A DNA stretch of 64,000 nucleotides from Flavobacteriales bacterium (GTDB lineage: Bacteria > Bacteroidota > Bacteroidia > Flavobacteriales_D > Sanyastnellaceae), in contig JADFAK010000022.1 of assembly GCA_015665315.1 (NCBI GenBank), positions 1 through 64,000 of the forward strand, in the 5' to 3' direction. The notes under the pieces were generated by a model. The model was given only the letters and a program-made list of their open reading frames with translations, was not told where the DNA came from and made no database searches. Of this stretch, positions 31,896-40,332 are shown in pieces (positions within the stretch are counted from its first letter, which is position 1; each line of letters starts with the position of its first letter). Position numbers and translations under genes: made by a program.

Positions 31896-34184
31896 ATGAC
31901 GTCTCTCATGACCAAATTTGGAGTACTCATCTCTATTTTTCTCTTGGTTTTAACTTCAAGCACTTCAGCTCAAGACAACTGCGGATTGATATACGTTTCA
32001 CCTACCGGTTCTGGAATGGATGGAACAATCACATCGCCTACAAGTGTTTTGGAATCAATAGCAATAAATGCAAATGACCCAACTCGTAATAGAGTCCTTG
32101 TCCTCGCAGGAGTGTACAACGAAACGGCCACGATCGTTTTACCATCAGGAATGACTTTTGAAGGTGGTTTTTCGCCAGAAGGTGATGGGAGTTGGACGAA
32201 GAACAGCAATGCCTCTTCTATCTTAAATATCAATCCGCCAGTGGCCATATTTGAGAATGCAGCCCACCATATTGGTATTGATTTTTCGTTGACGACCAAC
32301 GTTATAATCAAAGATATTACGGTCAATACGATGATGGGAGGTACTACCGAATCTTTCAACGGCAATGGTGCTTCGATTTATGGGTTGTATGCTCACGGCA
32401 GTTCGAATTACACCTTAGAGCGAGTTGCTGTGAATACGGGGGCTGCGGCGAGCGGTGCGGCCGGGGCATCAGGTGGTAACGGAGGAGCTGGTGGCGCTGG
32501 CTTGCAAGGTGACGGAGGTTGTAACGACTGCGATTATTTCGGGCAAGGTGGTGCAGGAGGTGCAGGTGCATTCCCCGGTGGTGCCGGAGGAAATGGAGGC
32601 TATGGTGATACCAATGGGGCAACAGGTTCACCCGGTGGTGGCCCGCTAGGAGCCAATGGCGCTGGTGGTGGCAATGGAGATGGATCGACCTGTGCGTTTG
32701 GATGTAGCGATGGAGGCACTGGAGGAACTGCTTCTGGTGGCGGTAATGGATCTGCGGGTTCAAATGGCTTACCAGGTACAAATGGAACATTTTTCAATGG
32801 ATTTTTCATTCCACAAGCTGGAGCAAACGGAGCCGATGGTATCGGAGGTTCCGGCGGCGGCGGTGGCGGTGGTGGCGGTGGTTCTGACTGCTGCTTAGAC
32901 GACCGTGGTGCTGGAGGTGGCGGCGGTGGTGGCGGTGGCTACCCCGGAGCTGGAGGTACAGGCGGTGGTGGTGGTGGCGCCTCTATTGGTCTGCTACTTT
33001 GGGACAATGGAGCTGGTGCTCAACTCATTGATTGCCTTTTTAACCCAGGTTCTGCTGGATCAGGTGGTGTAGGTGGAAGCGGTGGTAACGGCGGTGTAGG
33101 CGGACCGGGAGCTTCCGGAGGAAATGGCGCCGATAATGGTGGTCCTGGTGGTGCCGGTGGTGCTGGCGGTACTGGTGGAAACGGCGGTGTTGGTGGAAAC
33201 GGAGCTGATGGTGAATCGTTGGCGATCCAAGTTTCTGGAACCAATGTAAACGAACTCGACACGGCATGGCCCATACCTCACTTGTTCACGGCCAACTACA
33301 ATAGAGGCTGCACAAATTCACAAGTGGCTATTGTCAAAGACTTCGGTATTTGGGATTTGAATGCCATGGGTGCGACTTTTGTGAATGATTTGGGACCGAC
33401 TAACTCTAGCTTTGACCTAACTTCAAACAATGCATTTGTGTCGTTCGGAAGTGTCGGCGCAAAGGATATTGCAAGCGATCAAGAGTCGATCGACAATTTT
33501 ATTTACATCAACGATATTCGACCTCTACCTACTATGGAATCATTCCCTGACACGCTTTGTGCTGAGGAAGATCTTATTTTAGGTACAACAGAAACAGCTG
33601 TAGAATACAAGTGGAATCTTTACAATTCTTCTTGGGCGCTAACGCAAATTTACGCTAGCCAAAACCCAGGAGCTGTGAGCTTAATCAATCCAGGGAAATA
33701 TTATGTGAAGCTAGAGGTAAAAGACGCGTGTTGTGGCTGGAGTGTGCCCGTATACGATTCATTGGTAGTTCGAGCCCCATATGAAACACTGAACCTTATC
33801 AATATTTGCAATGGTGATAGTGCCTTTATAGCTGGTGAATGGCAGTTTGCCCAAGGCGTGTTTGTAGATGATAGTCAGACCTTGAATGGATGTGATAGCG
33901 TAGCTACAACGGTGTTGTTCATCGATGCCTGCAACGAATTTGGATGTACAGATCCTGAAGCAGATAACTACGATCCACTTGCGCAAAACGACAATGGTTC
34001 TTGTGAATATTTCAACTTTGAGACCTTGTGCGGTGAAGGAACTGTTTGGTCAGAAGAATTGCAGCAATGCATTGTTGTGTGCCAGGCCGACTTGAATAAT
34101 GACGGTCAGATCAATACTTCAGACCTACTAATCTTCTTATCTCAATTTGGAGTTTCTTGCGAGGATCTTGGCCAAGGAGGTTAG
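31896..34184 (+). CDS. Secreted glycine-rich repeat protein with dockerin-like C-terminus
   Basis: I start at the ATG at 31896 (MTSLMTKFGVL), which opens a signal peptide ending STSAQD; the protein is 762 residues. After a beta-helix-like N-terminal part (CGLIYVSPTGSGMDG, KDITVN), residues about 185-450 are glycine-rich repeats of the GG(A/N/T)GG type, with pairs of cysteines. The C-terminal part has Ig-like strands, then a CTDPEADNYDP...GSCEY motif, and finally a calcium-loop-like repeat (DLNNDGQINTSDLLIFLSQFG) similar to dockerin. No Por or CHU_C sorting domain is visible, so the export signal is unclear. Its stop overlaps the stop of plsC on the other strand. Confidence 0.8.
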   Translation: MTSLMTKFGVLISIFLLVLTSSTSAQDNCGLIYVSPTGSGMDGTITSPTSVLESIAINANDPTRNRVLVLAGVYNETATIVLPSGMTFEGGFSPEGDGSWTKNSNASSILNINPPVAIFENAAHHIGIDFSLTTNVIIKDITVNTMMGGTTESFNGNGASIYGLYAHGSSNYTLERVAVNTGAAASGAAGASGGNGGAGGAGLQGDGGCNDCDYFGQGGAGGAGAFPGGAGGNGGYGDTNGATGSPGGGPLGANGAGGGNGDGSTCAFGCSDGGTGGTASGGGNGSAGSNGLPGTNGTFFNGFFIPQAGANGADGIGGSGGGGGGGGGGSDCCLDDRGAGGGGGGGGGYPGAGGTGGGGGGASIGLLLWDNGAGAQLIDCLFNPGSAGSGGVGGSGGNGGVGGPGASGGNGADNGGPGGAGGAGGTGGNGGVGGNGADGESLAIQVSGTNVNELDTAWPIPHLFTANYNRGCTNSQVAIVKDFGIWDLNAMGATFVNDLGPTNSSFDLTSNNAFVSFGSVGAKDIASDQESIDNFIYINDIRPLPTMESFPDTLCAEEDLILGTTETAVEYKWNLYNSSWALTQIYASQNPGAVSLINPGKYYVKLEVKDACCGWSVPVYDSLVVRAPYETLNLINICNGDSAFIAGEWQFAQGVFVDDSQTLNGCDSVATTVLFIDACNEFGCTDPEADNYDPLAQNDNGSCEYFNFETLCGEGTVWSEELQQCIVVCQADLNNDGQINTSDLLIFLSQFGVSCEDLGQGG
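32440..33215 (+). repeat. Glycine-codon-rich low-complexity region
   Basis: This is a run of GGT/GGC/GGA codons coding for GG(A/N/T/S)GG repeats inside the secreted protein. The opposite strand shows several proline-rich ORFs in the track (such as 32600-32809, 33020-33274), which are reflections of these repeats and not genes. Base composition here is much richer in G than in the flanking genes. Confidence 0.8.
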
Positions 34185-34903
34185 AGTGCACGCAATTCTT
34201 TTTGCATTTCTTCCACCTTGCTTCTCGTGTAGGCCGCTAGTTCGTCGGCACTTTTGAGAGGATGGTTCGAAGGGAAAATGGGGCTTCCAATCTTAATTTT
34301 GACAACTCCTTTGTGGATTTGCATGGTTCCCGACGGATTCACTTGGTCTGTGCCTATTATTGCGATTGGCATGATTCCAATATTTCCTTCCTTGGCAATT
34401 ATAAAGGATCCTCTTCGGAATACGAGCAGTTCGCCCGTGGTTGAACGCGTTCCCTCAGGAAAGGTGATTACATTCTTACCAGCTTTGATCAGGTGAGCTG
34501 CCTCCTGCATTGAACGCATAGCACTCTCACGATTCTTTCGATCTATGAAGATCATCTCCGTCATAGTAATGTACCATCCTAGCACGGGGGCTTTCTTGAG
34601 TTCTTTTTTAGCAACGAAATACAAGGGTACGGGAACAGCGCGCACAACAGCAGCGATGTCTAAAGTTGACTGGTGATTGGCAGTATAGATGTAAAAACCA
34701 TTCTTGTCAATATTTTCCGAACCATAAACTTCGACTTTGGTGCGGCATACCGTAAACACAAAACGGTGCCATGCTGCTGGAATAAAGGTCAGAACCCAGT
34801 CAATTTTGCGCGTCAGCATGATCAGGACGATGCCTGTAAGTCCGCAAATCACCGTAAACAGGGCAATGAGGAAAACTTGGATAGGGTTTAAGATATAGCG
34901 CAT
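34181..34903 (-). CDS. Lysophospholipid acyltransferase family protein (PlsC-like)
   Basis: I take the ATG at 34903 (MRYILNPIQVFLI); the track's 34912 is a TTG three codons earlier. The protein is 240 residues. It has the acyltransferase motifs NHQSTLD (the HX4D catalytic block), FVAKKELKKAPVLGW, FIDRKNRESAM and FPEGTRS, and an N-terminal membrane helix. It should acylate 1-acyl-glycerol-3-phosphate at position 2 in phospholipid synthesis at the inner membrane. Its stop codon overlaps that of the glycine-rich gene (TTAG) on the other strand. Confidence 0.92.
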   Translation of the reverse strand: MRYILNPIQVFLIALFTVICGLTGIVLIMLTRKIDWVLTFIPAAWHRFVFTVCRTKVEVYGSENIDKNGFYIYTANHQSTLDIAAVVRAVPVPLYFVAKKELKKAPVLGWYITMTEMIFIDRKNRESAMRSMQEAAHLIKAGKNVITFPEGTRSTTGELLVFRRGSFIIAKEGNIGIMPIAIIGTDQVNPSGTMQIHKGVVKIKIGSPIFPSNHPLKSADELAAYTRSKVEEMQKELRAL

Positions 34904-35028
34904 GGGCGGCAATTTAAGAATATTGCGTTTTGATTTGAAGCTTATCGTTAGACGGAAAGAAAAATAGTGTGACGTGAACTACCAGCTTGTCGGTCACATG
35001 GAAAGAAACATTTGCCTTGTGCTAAATA

Positions 35029-35745
35029 TTATCTTAATAGATTCTCGAGAAACTCTCCTGTAAAATAGGCTAGAGCCGCTGCTGCCAAACCCAATCCTAC
35101 CGTCTCCAGAATGCTCCGGCCGATTGCGCGTTGATTGATCACGCCTTTGAAGTAGCCTATGAAAATGAAAGACACCAAAGTGAGGCTGCTGGCCCATGTA
35201 AAGAGATTAATTCCGAGCGGATGGATCCAATGAATGATATACAGAATCAAGGGAATTGCCCCCATCGCAGCAAATGATGTAAAAGTTGCTAAGCCTACGG
35301 CAAATGGTGATTTTGAAGGTTTTATCATCCCTAATTCGTGGTGCATCATGAAGTTGGCCCAGCGATCTTTATCTGCACAAATAGTCTCCGTCGCATCTCT
35401 GAGTACTTGTCCGTCAAACCCCATTTCCACAAAAGCCATTTCGACTTCCTTGCGCTCACTTTCGGGGGTGTTTTCTATTTCCTGATGTTCCTTTTGCAGA
35501 TTTTTATTGAAGGCATCAATTTCACTTTTGGAACTTAAGTAACCACCGACCGACATTGAAAAGCCATCGGCGACCAGGTTTCCCAGTCCGAGGATAATCA
35601 CAATATCCACACTCAAATGAGCCCCAGTTGCTCCTGCGACAACAGCAAAAGTGGTAATACTCCCATCGATACCTCCGTAGACGAATTCCGGTAAATATTC
35701 TTCGTATTTGTCGATGAAACTCGACGAGATTTTGGGTGTATCCAT
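35029..35745 (-). CDS. VIT1/CCC1 transporter family protein
   Basis: This 238-residue membrane protein has the VIT family signature at its start (YLPEFVYGGIDGSITTFAVVAGATGAHLS) and GLGNLVADGFSMSVGGYLSSKSE. A cytoplasmic metal-binding loop (about 75-130) with many Glu residues follows. The C-terminal helices include GINLFTWASSLTLVSFIFIGYFKG. The family moves Fe2+ or Mn2+ out of the cytoplasm. It is 8 bp downstream of the multi-pass membrane protein gene on the same strand. Confidence 0.9.
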   Translation of the reverse strand: MDTPKISSSFIDKYEEYLPEFVYGGIDGSITTFAVVAGATGAHLSVDIVIILGLGNLVADGFSMSVGGYLSSKSEIDAFNKNLQKEHQEIENTPESERKEVEMAFVEMGFDGQVLRDATETICADKDRWANFMMHHELGMIKPSKSPFAVGLATFTSFAAMGAIPLILYIIHWIHPLGINLFTWASSLTLVSFIFIGYFKGVINQRAIGRSILETVGLGLAAAALAYFTGEFLENLLR

Positions 35746-35753
35746 AGGTCTAT

Positions 35754-36719
35754 TTATTTGCCGAATGGCTTCTTAAAAAGCATCTTATTCAAGATGTAGT
35801 CCATCGATTTAATGTTCAAAGGAAACTCCAAAAACACATGGAGAATACTCAAAGAGAATAGAACAGTGAGTCCAAGTTTTAAATCAATTAGATAGAGTGA
35901 AACGGCTGCTATCCAAATGGTTATGGAAATGATTAGTCGAGATGTTTTTACCTTGTGCCATCCGATAACGCTCGTTTTTGAGAACCAATTTAAGTAGTGG
36001 TATACATAAATAAAAGCTAGAAAAGATTGGATTCGTGTGTAGGTGTTTTCGCCTCCATGAATGAAGTATGAGATGAGTTGGTGCAGACTATTGAATCTGG
36101 ATTCGATCATGAAATTGCTCGTGAAGTCTGGAATTCCAATGATCAGGGCCGAAGGAATTATTAGTAGCAAGATGGCCACCAAAAAGAGGAGAACAACATT
36201 GAGATAGCCAATACGAGAATTTCCTTTATGAGCGCCTTGTATCATGAACAAACCGGTGAATAAGAAGACATGAAACACCGTGGGAAGAAAGGCCGCGAAA
36301 ATGTACAAAACAAGGGGTAATGGCGGGAGCAATGCGGCACATAGCAAGGTGAGCGAAGCAATGGTAAAGGACCACTTTCGATTTTTAATATAAAGCAAGG
36401 CGATAGCAGCGCAGAAAGTGCCAAGAATTAAATTACTCGTAGAAATGCTTTCTAGTAATTCTGGCAGTTCGTCGAGGTGGGTGTTTTTTAGGCTTACTAG
36501 TATAGAAATCAGACCTGTAGCAGCAAGGAGCCAAATCCATCGCACTTTTTCCTTGAAATAGAAGTCCCGGTCATTGAGCCAATTGATTTCGGTCAAGTAG
36601 TGGAGTGGTCCGAGGACGACATAGGATAATACGAAAACCCAGAAAGGAAAGATAAAGGCCAGAATACCGGCAAAAAGTATGAGAAACGTATTTAAAGGAT
36701 CAATGAATCGCGTTTTCAT
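35754..36719 (-). CDS. Multi-pass membrane protein with histidines in membrane segments
   Basis: This 321-residue protein has nine or ten hydrophobic helices. Histidines recur at helix ends (GPLHYLTEI, PTVFHVFLFTG, YVYHYLNWFSK, SILHVFLEFPLN), a pattern seen in metal-dependent membrane enzymes. I do not recognise a named family with confidence. A distant relation to Brp/Blh-type carotene dioxygenases is possible but unproven. It lies 8 bp upstream of the VIT1-type gene and may share its transcript. Confidence 0.65.
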   Translation of the reverse strand: MKTRFIDPLNTFLILFAGILAFIFPFWVFVLSYVVLGPLHYLTEINWLNDRDFYFKEKVRWIWLLAATGLISILVSLKNTHLDELPELLESISTSNLILGTFCAAIALLYIKNRKWSFTIASLTLLCAALLPPLPLVLYIFAAFLPTVFHVFLFTGLFMIQGAHKGNSRIGYLNVVLLFLVAILLLIIPSALIIGIPDFTSNFMIESRFNSLHQLISYFIHGGENTYTRIQSFLAFIYVYHYLNWFSKTSVIGWHKVKTSRLIISITIWIAAVSLYLIDLKLGLTVLFSLSILHVFLEFPLNIKSMDYILNKMLFKKPFGK

Positions 36720-36768
36720 ACAAATAGAAAGATAGGAGATGTGAGACCTCCTTTATTGTAAGGGAAAC

Positions 36769-37050
36769 TTACTGGATCTCAGCGGTGAGTCCGCGATCAA
36801 GCAATGCCGTACACATGGGCTCCAAAGTTGGATATTCACCACGCTTAATTTCGCATTTTCCTTTGTGGTGAACAAGCAAAGTACATTGCTCGGCTTGAAT
36901 AGTATCATGCCCACACACACGAATAAGCGCATCTATTACGAAATCAAATGTATTGATGTCGTCATCAAAAAGAACAATTTTTCTCTTCTCAACTTGCTTG
37001 GTAGCAACATCTACCTTTTCCTGTACCTCGGGAGAATAATTAAACTGCAT
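36769..37050 (-). CDS. clpS: ATP-dependent Clp protease adaptor ClpS
   Basis: ClpS hands N-degron substrates to the ClpAP protease. The start is the ATG at 37050; the track begins at a TTG nine bases earlier. The protein is 93 residues. The family core is visible as KIVLFDDDINTFDFVIDALIRVCGHD, with later AEQCTLLVHHKGKCEIKRG. The N-terminal tail is short and charged, as expected. Confidence 0.93.
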   Translation of the reverse strand: MQFNYSPEVQEKVDVATKQVEKRKIVLFDDDINTFDFVIDALIRVCGHDTIQAEQCTLLVHHKGKCEIKRGEYPTLEPMCTALLDRGLTAEIQ

Positions 37051-37154
37051 GTCTATCAATTTTCATGTAAAAATAACGAATTTCAAGGATGTTTCAACTA
37101 AAGCCCTCGCATTCACCAACATCGATTGGTGGATAAACTGGATTTCTAAAGCCC

Positions 37155-38981
37155 TCAATCTCGTTGAATAATGAGCTTTTGTTGCGACGAGGATTGTGCG
37201 TCCAAAACATGAATGAAATACACCCCGTTTGCCAGTTGGCCTACATCGAGGTTCAAAGGAAACAACTCCGATCCCTCTCGATGGAACACCACTTTACCTG
37301 AATTGTCTAGAATCTGAAGCTGCGCATTTCCATTGTTTTGATACTTCACTATGCACTGATCTGTGGCCGGATTGGGGTATACATTCAGCAAAGGTTTGAG
37401 CTCTACGAAAGCCGATACTTTGTCAGATATGGCATAGGTTCCATTGAAGTCATATTGCTTGAGTCGGTAGTAGTTCCATCCTCTTTTGGGTGATTTGTCC
37501 AAAGTTTGATACTTGATCACATTGGTTGAAGTTCCAGCGCCATCAACTGTAGCGATATTCATCCAATTGACAAGGTCGATCGATCTTTGCACCAAGAAAT
37601 AATCGTTGTTTGTCTCTGTAAGTGTATGCCAGTCAACCGCCACCTGTGTCCCTAGCTGAGTGGCTTCTAAATCCAGCAGTTCTATGGGCAGGATTAAGTT
37701 GCAGTCAATGTCGGCGGTCCCCGTAAAGTCTAGCACCACTGAAGCATTCACATAGCTCCAATTGGACAGACAGATGATATACTGTTCGCCAGCCAACACA
37801 TTCAATGGCGGACCATAGTTTCCGGCATTTCCACCAGGCGGAATGGTAGACGCCAAGCCTGTCCCTCCATAGGAAACGGCATTCCATGTGCATCGAGCTG
37901 GAGGTAGCGTATTGTTGGCGATATTATCGCAGGCGGTTTCGCTGTATGGCCACATGGCCCAATCGTAATAGCCATATTGTGTTCCATTGGCGCCAAACGT
38001 AAATGCGAGGACACCATCGGTTGCTACCGTGAACATCATCCAACTACTATTGAGCTCACCAGCAAGAAGACAACCCCAGTCGGATCCACCCCATGGGGCG
38101 TTGTTGCTGGAGCCGTAAGAAGGGTTCGAAACGGAGCCAGGTCCAGGAATGTCGTTGATTGATCCCCAGCCACTGGCTGAAATATTGAAGGTGTATGGAT
38201 CGCAAATACAAGGTGCAATAGAACAGTCGGAAGTCGGTTGCTGCGTGCCACATCCTTCTCCTGAAGTGCCCCCGCCATCGGGGTCAACGCCGGTACAATC
38301 TTGACCTCCTATATTGACCAATTGGTCTTCAGTACTGCCTCCCGTGAGTGTTCCAGTTGCGATTGTAGTCCCGAGTTCATCGGCCAATGTGTAGGTCGCA
38401 CCTTCCCATCCATCGGCTTCATTGTCGAAGAGAGAAATAAAATAGCATCCGTCGCTCAGACAAAGCGTTCCAGAATAAGGAGCAATTCCTTGATCAATGA
38501 CCGATCCACCTACCGTGAATTCCCATGATATATCCAAAGGATCCGTTCCAGGTGTGACGGTGAACGTGTATTCATCTGTTCCGGGCGAACAACCACCTCC
38601 GCCTCCAGGAGGATTGTCTACACAGCCATTATCGCCAAGATCAAGCGTGTCATAGCCTTGAAAACCATTGCTTAGGTTGGTATCAAAATCAAATTCACCA
38701 ATCCAATCTTCGATAATCCAGTCCTCATCTTCCCAACCATTTCCCGCGAGATCATACATGACGAGTGTGTAGCAACCGTCGGGCAGACAAACATCTTCAT
38801 CGTAGGGAGCGCCGCCGTTGAGCCATTGAACACCATTGTCGTCAATGAGTTGCCACGTGACTTCATCAGAGGAGTCGCTGTCAGTCACAGTAACTGTATA
38901 CCAAGTGCATTGGGCTTGGATATCATTTATTAGCCATAAAGGCAAATGCATAAAAAGGAGTAAAAATAATCGGAGTCTCAT
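37155..38981 (-). CDS. Secreted T9SS type A sorting domain-containing protein
   Basis: This 608-residue protein has a signal peptide (ending near NDIQAQ). The N-terminal region has two similar modules of about 95 residues, each with VTVTDSDSSDEVTWQLIDDNG-like or TFTVTPGTDPLDISWEF-like strands and a CLPDGCYTLVMYDLAGNGWEDE/CLSDGCYFISLFDNEADGWEGA motif. A further domain rich in Gly and Asn follows. The C-terminal ~75 residues (LNVYPNPATDQCIVKY...LANGVYFIHVL...QKLIIQRD) are the Por-type sorting domain that T9SS cleaves. Extracellular function is unknown. Confidence 0.85.
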   Translation of the reverse strand: MRLRLFLLLFMHLPLWLINDIQAQCTWYTVTVTDSDSSDEVTWQLIDDNGVQWLNGGAPYDEDVCLPDGCYTLVMYDLAGNGWEDEDWIIEDWIGEFDFDTNLSNGFQGYDTLDLGDNGCVDNPPGGGGGCSPGTDEYTFTVTPGTDPLDISWEFTVGGSVIDQGIAPYSGTLCLSDGCYFISLFDNEADGWEGATYTLADELGTTIATGTLTGGSTEDQLVNIGGQDCTGVDPDGGGTSGEGCGTQQPTSDCSIAPCICDPYTFNISASGWGSINDIPGPGSVSNPSYGSSNNAPWGGSDWGCLLAGELNSSWMMFTVATDGVLAFTFGANGTQYGYYDWAMWPYSETACDNIANNTLPPARCTWNAVSYGGTGLASTIPPGGNAGNYGPPLNVLAGEQYIICLSNWSYVNASVVLDFTGTADIDCNLILPIELLDLEATQLGTQVAVDWHTLTETNNDYFLVQRSIDLVNWMNIATVDGAGTSTNVIKYQTLDKSPKRGWNYYRLKQYDFNGTYAISDKVSAFVELKPLLNVYPNPATDQCIVKYQNNGNAQLQILDNSGKVVFHREGSELFPLNLDVGQLANGVYFIHVLDAQSSSQQKLIIQRD

Positions 38982-39033
38982 ACGTAAAAGGATAAATCAA
39001 AAGTTGGCGCACAAAAGCGCTATAACAAAAGAT

Positions 39034-39441
39034 TCAGCCTACGAGAGGGGGATGGAAAACAGAGGTAGAGACGGAAACAACGCGGCCTACGGTATTCGGA
39101 AAAACAGAATGCGAAATGGAATAGTCGAGGGAAGCTAATGCTGTCATAACAGGAGCAATGTTGAATACTAGCGGACTTATTGAGGTCAAACTTGTACTAT
39201 TAGCATTCAGCGGAAGGGCGTCGTGAGATTCGTCGGCCAACTCATTGTGCTCAGTATTCCCATAATGCATAACAAGAAATTCAGTCCAAGACAAATCAGG
39301 ATCGATTTGAGCGTGCTCTTCAAAGTGTTCTGCAAGATGGGGGAGTTGTGCGATAATTTTGACAATACCTCCTTGTACAAAAGACATCGAGCTGATCTGG
39401 ATCGAGATTAAGAGTAGCAGTATGAATCGGGTGACATTCAC
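39034..39441 (-). CDS. Small secreted protein with HLAEHFEEH...HYGNTEH histidine motif
   Basis: The start appears to be a GTG at 39441; the track's 39453 is a TTG. It is about 135 residues, with a signal-like hydrophobic N-terminus (ILLLLISIQISSMS), then LPHLAEHFEEHAQIDPDLSWTEFLVMHYGNTEHNE. Small periplasmic proteins with this spaced His/Glu motif occur widely in Bacteroidota, often beside metal efflux pumps, though none is present here. I treat metal binding as an inference. Confidence 0.6.
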   Translation of the reverse strand: MNVTRFILLLLISIQISSMSFVQGGIVKIIAQLPHLAEHFEEHAQIDPDLSWTEFLVMHYGNTEHNELADESHDALPLNANSTSLTSISPLVFNIAPVMTALASLDYSISHSVFPNTVGRVVSVSTSVFHPPLVG

Positions 39442-39593
39442 TTTGACTAGCAATTAACTTATTGGTTGTCTAGCTAAAGTAGCACTTTTCGTCTGATTAG
39501 CAATGTCTTAGATAAGATATTACGCATGTCTTTTTTTCGTATTTTCGTTTCAGCCGCAGATGATTAATTGAATACTTCCTCAACACTCCGCTG

Positions 39594-40328
39594 ATGGATA
39601 AGATTAAAATACTATTAGTCGAAGATGACTTGGTAGAAAGAAACCACGTCGAAACGTTGCTTTCGCAAATGGGGTATGACATCGTTTCATCTGAAGACAA
39701 TACACTGGACGCCATTACAAGTTTTTGTGCCAATAGGCCAGATCTTGTGCTGACGGACATCGGTTTAAAGGGAGGTGACAATGGAATAGATCTGGTCCAT
39801 AGGTTAAATAAGATTGACAGGGTTCCTGTGATCTTTCTGACTGCCAACGATACGGATGACGTATTTAATTTAGCTAAAGCTACAGGGCCTTATGCGTACA
39901 TTTCAAAACCTGTTGAACCTAAAAACTTGGAGCGCCACATAGGCTTGGTTTTTCAACGCTTCGAATTGGAGAAAAAAGAGCTTGGAAGCGTTGCTAAGTC
40001 GGTCGAGGAGGCACCTTGCTTTTACACGAAAATAGGCAACCGCTTGAAGAAAATTTCAATTCCTGAGATTTCGACGGTTGAGGTAGAGGGTAAGTATTGC
40101 TGCATTACGATTGATTCACACCATTACCATGTTAAAATTTCGTTGACCGAATTACGAAATAAACTACCGTCCAATGCTTTCACGCGAGTGAGCAGAAAGC
40201 ACTTGGTTAATTTATCGATGATTTCAGACATTGATTTACAAGATCAAATGGTTGTTATAGCTGGCCAACGCATTGCTTTTTCCAGAAATTACCGCGAGGA
40301 GCTCATGAAGCATGTCGATTTAATTTAG
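39594..40328 (+). CDS. LytTR family response regulator
   Basis: This 244-residue protein has a receiver domain (about 1-120; ILLVEDDLVERNH, phosphoacceptor D55 in LVLTDIG, and AYISKPVE with the conserved Lys) and a LytTR DNA-binding domain (about 140-240; EVEGKYCCITI, FTRVSRKHLVNLSMISDI). No sensor kinase is adjacent, so its partner is elsewhere. It ends 4 bp before the convergent recQ gene. Confidence 0.92.
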   Translation: MDKIKILLVEDDLVERNHVETLLSQMGYDIVSSEDNTLDAITSFCANRPDLVLTDIGLKGGDNGIDLVHRLNKIDRVPVIFLTANDTDDVFNLAKATGPYAYISKPVEPKNLERHIGLVFQRFELEKKELGSVAKSVEEAPCFYTKIGNRLKKISIPEISTVEVEGKYCCITIDSHHYHVKISLTELRNKLPSNAFTRVSRKHLVNLSMISDIDLQDQMVVIAGQRIAFSRNYREELMKHVDLI

Positions 40329-40332
40329 TAGC

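Noticed and set aside
32356-33281. Several Pro- or His-rich minus-strand ORFs opposite the glycine-rich gene
   Set aside because: They are mirror images of the GGN codon repeats; long open frames arise there because glycine codons read as proline or alternate codons on the other strand.
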